This document shows positions 59,581 through 64,000 of a DNA stretch of 64,000 bases, one piece after another; position 1 is the stretch's first letter; each line of letters opens with the position of its first letter. The DNA is from Variovorax sp. Sphag1AA (GTDB taxonomy: Bacteria; Pseudomonadota; Gammaproteobacteria; Burkholderiales; Burkholderiaceae_C). The position numbers were made by a program, and so were the translations under genes. The stretch lies in assembly GCF_014192575.1 (NCBI RefSeq), contig NZ_JACHYC010000006.1, positions 124,001-188,000 of the forward strand, in the 5' to 3' direction. The notes below the pieces were generated by a model. The model searched no databases, was not told the origin of the DNA, and saw only the letters and a list, made by a program, of their open reading frames with translations.

Positions 59581-60945
59581 ATGAGCGAGTCCTACCTTCC
59601 GCGCTGGCAAAAGGTGTCGGCCAGTGCGGGTGCCGTCGTCACGCCCGAACAGCGCCTGCCCTGGCCGCAGACCGCGGCGATGGGCGTGCAACACGTGATC
59701 GCGATGTTCGGCGCCACGGTGCTGGCGCCGATCCTGATGGGGTTCAACCCCAATGTGGCGATCCTCATGAGCGGCATCGGCACGCTGCTGTTCTTCTTCA
59801 TCACCGGCGGACGGGTGCCGAGTTACCTGGGGTCGAGCTTCGCCTTCATCGGCGTCGTGATCGCGGCGACGGGCTATGCAGGCTCGGGGCCGAACACCAA
59901 TCTCGGCGTAGCACTCGGCGGGATCATCGCGTGCGGGCTGGTCTACGTGCTCATCGGCGTGATCGTGTCGCTCACCAACGAGCGGCGCACCAAGCGCGCA
60001 CCCGTGAAGGGCCTCGAGGGCATGGAGGTCGAGGAAGTCGAGAGCGACGTGGCGGTGCACTGGATCGAGCGGCTGATGCCGCCGGTGGTCACCGGCGCGG
60101 TGGTGGCGGTGATCGGGCTCAACCTCGCGAGCGTGCCGATCAAGAACATGGCGCCGACCGGCTTCGACACGTGGATGCAGCTCGTGACCTTCCTGAGCGT
60201 GGGCCTGATCGCGGTCTACACGCGCGGGATGATGCAGCGGCTCTTGATCCTCATGGGGCTGATCGTCGCCAGCATCATCTATGCGGTGCTGACCAACGTG
60301 CTCAGGATGGGCAAGCCGATCGACCTCGGCCCGCTCGGCGCGGCAGCGTGGTTCGGCATGCCGACCTTCTCGTCGCCGGTGTTCGACGCGAATGCGATCC
60401 TGCTGATCGCCCCGGTGGCCGTCATCCTCGTGGCCGAAAACCTCGGCCACATCAAGGCCGTCGGAGCGATGACCGGTCGCGACCTCAATCCGTACCTCGG
60501 TCGCGCCTTCATCGGCGACGGCGTCGCGACTATGGTGAGTGGCGCCCTCGGCGGCACCGGCGTGACGACCTACGCGGAAAACATCGGCGTGATGGCCGCC
60601 ACCAAGATCTACTCGACCGCGATGTTCGTCGTCGCCGCGCTCATCGCGCTGGTGCTGGGCTTCAGCCCGAAGTTCGGCGCGCTGGTGCAGGCGATCCCGC
60701 TGGCGGTGATGGGCGGCGTGAGCATCGTGGTGTTCGGCCTGATCGCGGTGTCGGGCGCGAAGATCTGGGTCGACAACAAGGTCGACTTCTCGAAGAACAA
60801 GAACCTCATCACCGCTGCGATCACGCTGATCCTCGGCACCGGCGACTTCACGCTGAAGTTCGGCCAGTTCGCGCTCGGCGGCATCGGCACCGCGACATTC
60901 GGCGCGATCCTGCTCTACGCGCTGCTCAGCCGCTCGGAGAATTGA
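59581..60945 (+). CDS. NCS2-family nucleobase permease (uracil/xanthine type)
   Basis: This 454-residue transporter has about 14 hydrophobic segments and the NCS2 motifs Q-H-V-I-A-M-F-G-A-T near the start and G-D-G-V-A-T-M-V-S-G-A-L-G-G-T-G-V-T-T-Y in the substrate region. It imports uracil, xanthine or uric acid with protons. The sequence is closest in pattern to RutG/UraA types. No pyrimidine degradation genes flank it. Confidence 0.9.
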   Translation: MSESYLPRWQKVSASAGAVVTPEQRLPWPQTAAMGVQHVIAMFGATVLAPILMGFNPNVAILMSGIGTLLFFFITGGRVPSYLGSSFAFIGVVIAATGYAGSGPNTNLGVALGGIIACGLVYVLIGVIVSLTNERRTKRAPVKGLEGMEVEEVESDVAVHWIERLMPPVVTGAVVAVIGLNLASVPIKNMAPTGFDTWMQLVTFLSVGLIAVYTRGMMQRLLILMGLIVASIIYAVLTNVLRMGKPIDLGPLGAAAWFGMPTFSSPVFDANAILLIAPVAVILVAENLGHIKAVGAMTGRDLNPYLGRAFIGDGVATMVSGALGGTGVTTYAENIGVMAATKIYSTAMFVVAALIALVLGFSPKFGALVQAIPLAVMGGVSIVVFGLIAVSGAKIWVDNKVDFSKNKNLITAAITLILGTGDFTLKFGQFALGGIGTATFGAILLYALLSRSEN

Positions 60946-61054
60946 AATGAAACCTGGTGCAAGAGGTGTTCTGTCAGGTGATAGCGAAGCGTCTGTTTCA
61001 TGGCGCGGAAGCCACTCCCGTTAGACTCCAACGCTTTTCGCACCTACGTTTTCC

Positions 61055-61813
61055 ATGGCCGATGCATCCGCCGCGCGCAGCAAGACGGTATTCGAGTTCA
61101 AGAGCGCAACGCTGCCGCTGATCGCGGTCATTCTCCGCACCGCCGATCTCGACGTGCTCGCTGAAGCGCTCGACGCCCAGCTTGCGGATTCCCCCGACTT
61201 CTTCGAGCAGGAGCCGGTCGTCATCGACCTCTCGCAACTGCAGGACGAAGACGCCGAAGCCGACATCGATTTCGTCCGCCTGCGCGACATGCTCTCGCGC
61301 CACCAGACGCAACCCGTCGCAGTGCGTGGCGGCACCGATGCGCAGAACGCCGCGGCGCGCGCCGCCGGCCTGTCGGTCACCGCGATGCCCGCCGCACCGG
61401 CAGCCAAGGCGGCAACCCCGCCCGCAGAGCCGCCGAGTGAAGCCCCGCAGATCGTGCGCGAAGTGCCGGTGCCGTCCAACGGCACGCTGGTCATCGACAA
61501 GCCGCTGCGCTCGGGCCAGCAGGTGTATGCGCGCGGCGGCGACGTGATCGTCACGGCCATCGTGAGCTTCGGCGCCGAGGTGATCGCGGACGGCAACGTC
61601 CACGTGTACGCACCGCTGCGCGGCAAGGCGATCGCCGGTGCGCGCGGCAACACCGATGCGCGCATCTTCACGACCTGCCTGGAAGCGCAGCTCGTCGCCA
61701 TCGCCGGCATCTATCGCACATCCGAAGTCCCGCTGCCGCCCGAAGTGGCAGGCAAGGCGGCGCAGATCTCGCTTCAGGACGGCAAGAAGATCCTGATCGA
61801 GGCGATCGAATGA
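61055..61813 (+). CDS. minC: Septum site-determining protein MinC
   Basis: This 252-residue division inhibitor has an N-terminal FtsZ-interacting domain (about 10-110), a Pro/Ala-rich linker and a C-terminal beta-helix domain. The latter has R-S-G-Q-Q-V-Y-A-R-G-G-D-V-I-V, G-A-E-V-I-A-D-G-N-V-H-V-Y and G-R/N-x-x-A-R-I-F. The product blocks FtsZ polymers at the poles with MinD. It heads minCDE. Confidence 0.95.
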   Translation: MADASAARSKTVFEFKSATLPLIAVILRTADLDVLAEALDAQLADSPDFFEQEPVVIDLSQLQDEDAEADIDFVRLRDMLSRHQTQPVAVRGGTDAQNAAARAAGLSVTAMPAAPAAKAATPPAEPPSEAPQIVREVPVPSNGTLVIDKPLRSGQQVYARGGDVIVTAIVSFGAEVIADGNVHVYAPLRGKAIAGARGNTDARIFTTCLEAQLVAIAGIYRTSEVPLPPEVAGKAAQISLQDGKKILIEAIE

Positions 61814-61863
61814 GATTCCGGCATCAACCGAACAACTGAAACGAACGAAAGAGGAATGTGGCA

Positions 61864-62679
61864 ATGGCCAAAATTGTGGTGGTGACATCGGGCAAGGGCG
61901 GCGTCGGCAAGACGACCACGAGCGCGAGCTTCGCGTCCGGTCTCGCTCTGGCAGGCAAGAAGACGGCTGTGATCGACTTCGACGTCGGCCTGCGCAACCT
62001 CGACCTCATCATGGGCTGCGAGCGCCGCGTGGTGTTCGACCTGATCAACGTGATCCAGGGCGAAGCCAACCTGAGCCAGGCGCTCATCAAGGACAAGCAC
62101 TGCGAGAACCTCTACGTGCTGGCCGCCTCCCAGACGCGCGACAAGGACGCTCTGACGCAGGACGGCGTCGAGAAGATCCTCAAGGAGCTGGCCGATCAGG
62201 GCTTCGACTACATCGTGTGCGACTCGCCCGCCGGCATCGAGGTCGGCGCGCTGATGGCGATGCACTTCGCGGACGAAGCGCTCATCGTCACCAACCCCGA
62301 GGTGTCCTCGGTGCGCGACTCGGACCGCATCCTGGGCATGCTCAGCTCCAAGACCAAGCGCGCCAAGGAAGGCGGCGAACCGATCAAGGAGCACCTGCTG
62401 ATCACCCGCTACAACCCCAACCGCGTGGCGGGCGGACAGATGCTGTCGCTGGAAGACATCCAGGACATCCTGCGCATCAAGCTCATCGGCGTGATCCCCG
62501 AGTCCGAGAGCGTGCTGCAGGCTTCCAACCAGGGCGTGCCCGCGATCCACGACAAGGACACCGACGTGGCGCAGGCCTACAGCGACGTGGTGGCGCGCTT
62601 CCTCGGCGAAGAGCGGCCGATGCGCTTCGTCGACGCCGAGAAACCCGGCTTCTTCAAACGAATCTTCGGATCGAGGTAG
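61864..62679 (+). CDS. minD: Septum site-determining ATPase MinD
   Basis: This 271-residue membrane-associated ATPase has the deviant Walker A G-K-G-G-V-G-K-T-T (lysine at residue 11), Walker B I-V-C-D-S-P-A-G and the C-terminal amphipathic membrane helix F-F-K-R-I-F-G. It recruits MinC and is released by MinE. A GTG two codons earlier is possible but ATG 61864 fits the family start M-A-K-I-V-V-V-T-S-G-K. The gap to minE is 4 bp. Confidence 0.97.
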   Translation: MAKIVVVTSGKGGVGKTTTSASFASGLALAGKKTAVIDFDVGLRNLDLIMGCERRVVFDLINVIQGEANLSQALIKDKHCENLYVLAASQTRDKDALTQDGVEKILKELADQGFDYIVCDSPAGIEVGALMAMHFADEALIVTNPEVSSVRDSDRILGMLSSKTKRAKEGGEPIKEHLLITRYNPNRVAGGQMLSLEDIQDILRIKLIGVIPESESVLQASNQGVPAIHDKDTDVAQAYSDVVARFLGEERPMRFVDAEKPGFFKRIFGSR

Positions 62680-62683
62680 TTCG

Positions 62684-62959
62684 ATGTCCCTCCTCTCCTT
62701 TCTGCTGGGCGAAAAGAAGAAGACGGCCAGTGTCGCCAAGGAACGGCTGCAGATCATCCTCGCCCACGAGCGCAGCAGCCTCGGCAACAAGCGGCCCGAC
62801 TATCTGCCGGAGTTGCAGCGCGAGCTGATCGCGGTGATCTCCAAGTACGTGTCGATCAAGGCCGAAGACATTAAGGTCCACCTCGAGAAGCAGGATGACC
62901 TCGAGGTGCTCGAGGTCAAGATCGAGTTGCCCGACGGCACGGCTGTCGCGACTCGCTGA
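62684..62959 (+). CDS. minE: Cell division topological specificity factor MinE
   Basis: This 91-residue protein has an N-terminal MinD-activating helix (L-L-S-F-L-L-G-E-K-K-K-T-A) and a C-terminal dimer domain with A-E-D-I-K-V-H-L-E-K-Q-D-D-L-E-V-L-E. It drives Min oscillation. It is the last min gene; the phasin gene is 97 bp downstream. Confidence 0.96.
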   Translation: MSLLSFLLGEKKKTASVAKERLQIILAHERSSLGNKRPDYLPELQRELIAVISKYVSIKAEDIKVHLEKQDDLEVLEVKIELPDGTAVATR

Positions 62960-63056
62960 ACGCGTCTCCGGTGCGGATTGCGCCATCCGGGGCTTCCATC
63001 GGAAGGCCCTGTGGGCGTATCGTCGCAACTCCAACATCAACTGGAGACATCGCACC

Positions 63057-63548
63057 ATGGCAACTAGCAGAACGAGCACTACCGCCGCGAAAAAGGCGGG
63101 CTCAACGCGCAGCAGCGCCGCCGACGACATCCAGGACGCCTTCATCAAACCGCTGAAGGGCATGGCGGACCGGCTCCAGAATCTTCCATTGGCCGGTGCC
63201 GCCGGCGCGATCGTGGAGGGTGGACGGAAAGACCTGCAGGCGCTCATGGAGGCCAACGAGAAGTCGTACCAGGGCCTGCAGGCCGTGGTGCAGCGGCAGA
63301 CCGAGATGCTCAAGACATCGATCCAGGACTGGCAGAGCACCGTCAAGGGCATGTCGGCCGGCGAGCCGCGCGAAAACCTTGCCAAGCTCGACGCGATGGG
63401 CAAGGCCGCGTTCAAGCAGGCGCTCGACGACATCCGCGAGCTGTCCGAAATGGCGGCCAAGTCGCAGTCCGAAGCGTTCGAAGTGGTGCGCAAGCGCATC
63501 GGTGAGAACGTGGACGAGGTGAGCAAACTGCTGCGCACCCGCAAGTAG
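63057..63548 (+). CDS. Phasin-family protein
   Basis: This 163-residue, mostly alpha-helical protein has a Ser/Thr/Ala/Lys-rich N-terminus (about 1-24) and a helical Phasin_2-like region. That region includes the L-A-G-A-A-G-A-I-V-E-G-G-R-K-D segment and coiled-coil heptads that run to the end. Phasins coat polyhydroxyalkanoate granules. The aacS and BKACE genes elsewhere in the window fit a host that makes PHB. A weak terminator follows. Confidence 0.78.
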   Translation: MATSRTSTTAAKKAGSTRSSAADDIQDAFIKPLKGMADRLQNLPLAGAAGAIVEGGRKDLQALMEANEKSYQGLQAVVQRQTEMLKTSIQDWQSTVKGMSAGEPRENLAKLDAMGKAAFKQALDDIRELSEMAAKSQSEAFEVVRKRIGENVDEVSKLLRTRK

Positions 63549-63556
63549 CAGCTTCT

Positions 63557-63583
63557 CCGGGCCCTCGGGCTCGGTGTTTCTCC
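63557..63583 (+). terminator. Weak candidate terminator after the phasin gene
   Basis: CCGGGCC-CTCG-GGCTCGG (one G-U pair) is followed by TGTTTCTCC. The T tract is broken, so efficiency may be modest. Confidence 0.4.
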
Positions 63584-63678
63584 TCTGCGAAATCGAGAAA
63601 TACGCCCGTGACACGTCACACAGGGCGCGTACATTGCTTAGGTTGTGTTCCAGCGATCCGACGATCAAGAATCAAACC

Positions 63679-63924
63679 ATGGCATCGATTTCTCAGACGC
63701 GCGCATCCTCGAAGGTGGACGCCAAGGCCGCAGAGCGTGAACGGCTGCGGCAGGCCCTGCCCGCCACCGTCGGCCATCTGCGGCAGCATCAGGCCGGCCG
63801 GATCGACGACAACGACATCGAAGCCTACGTGCAGCTCAACTGGCTGGAATGGCACGGCGGCGGGTTGCGGCTCACGATCACGGGCCGCAACGTCTGCGCA
63901 CAGGTCGCGACACCTGCGTCCTGA
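63679..63924 (+). CDS. Hypothetical protein, 81 residues
   Basis: This small soluble, basic-to-neutral protein is A-S-I-S-Q-T-R-A-S-S-K then a helical region (A-E-R-E-R-L-R-Q-A-L-P-A-T-V-G-H-L-R) and a C-terminal L-N-W-L-E-W-H-G-G-G-L-R-L-T-I-T-G-R-N-V-C. I recognise no family. ATG 63679 is the first in a clean frame, and a textbook terminator follows 10 bases after the stop, which supports a real gene. Confidence 0.65.
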   Translation: MASISQTRASSKVDAKAAERERLRQALPATVGHLRQHQAGRIDDNDIEAYVQLNWLEWHGGGLRLTITGRNVCAQVATPAS

Positions 63925-63933
63925 TCCCGCGCC

Positions 63934-63959
63934 GGGCCGCTTTGCGGCCCTTTCTTTTT
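63934..63959 (+). terminator. Intrinsic terminator
   Basis: A perfect seven-base stem GGGCCGC-TTT-GCGGCCC is followed by TTTCTTTTT. It closes the small gene that ends at 63924. The last 40 bases of the window show no further gene. Confidence 0.88.
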
Positions 63960-64000
63960 AGCCGTTGGCAATGATCGTGGCGATCAGGCCTGTGGCCACG

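Noticed and set aside
60947..61001. Inverted repeat ATGAAAC / GTTTCAT upstream of minC
   Set aside because: The arms are seven bases but 41 bases apart and no promoter elements fit them, so chance is likely.

Overview
The window is about 64 kb of high-GC, densely coded chromosomal DNA. The gene content points to a betaproteobacterium of the Burkholderiales, most likely Comamonadaceae and Variovorax-like. The reasons are a complete aerobic benzoyl-CoA (box) pathway, orphan Tct/Bug transport genes, BKACE and feruloyl-CoA synthase genes, a min operon, a phasin, and small lipoproteins of types common in that family. I saw no tRNA, rRNA, insertion sequence, CRISPR array or prophage. No stretch longer than 300 bases lacks a gene.

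Layout. 1-6.2 kb: a holin-like membrane protein, a Bug-type solute-binding protein, a YbaY-like lipoprotein coupled to acetoacetyl-CoA synthetase, then a 1-Cys peroxiredoxin followed by a persulfide dioxygenase-rhodanese fusion and a 41-residue lipoprotein. 6.2-22.6 kb: a tightly overlapping five-gene locus. It holds a roughly 3520-residue DUF4347/DUF11/VCBS repeat adhesin, a TolC-type lipoprotein, a HlyD adaptor, a GAF-like/TM/HlyD adaptor, and a protein joining a PqqD-like domain, an M50 metalloprotease membrane domain and a HlyD-like domain. There is no ABC ATPase. This is the strongest candidate here for an under-described secretion system. 22.6-24.8 kb: small housekeeping and regulatory genes.

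24.8-40.1 kb: the benzoate island. boxC-boxB-boxA-maoC is on the minus strand with boxR (HTH plus shikimate-kinase-like regulator). A second operon on the plus strand holds DUF4863, boxD, bclA, a hydrolase and a LivKHMGF-type ABC importer. Benzoate or a relative would be imported, activated to benzoyl-CoA, epoxidised, ring-cleaved and oxidised toward beta-oxidation. TGCA repeats overlap a good promoter upstream of boxC. The divergent gap before DUF4863 holds a consensus -35 element and two perfect inverted repeats.

40.1-48.8 kb: tctAB without tctC, a TPR protein, a zinc-ribbon membrane protein, a DUF6502-DUF5666 pair and an SseB-like protein. 48.1-52.6 kb: a Crp/Fnr regulator divergent from an operon of BKACE, a carnitine-dehydrogenase-like enzyme and feruloyl-CoA synthase. 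BKACE chemistry makes acetoacetate, which the acetoacetyl-CoA synthetase near the left end could recover. 52.7-64 kb: mostly conserved housekeeping genes, namely adhesin-E-like, DUF4136, FHA, OmpW, chemoreceptor, AsmA-like, thioesterase, NCS2 permease, minCDE, phasin and a small hypothetical gene ending in a textbook terminator.
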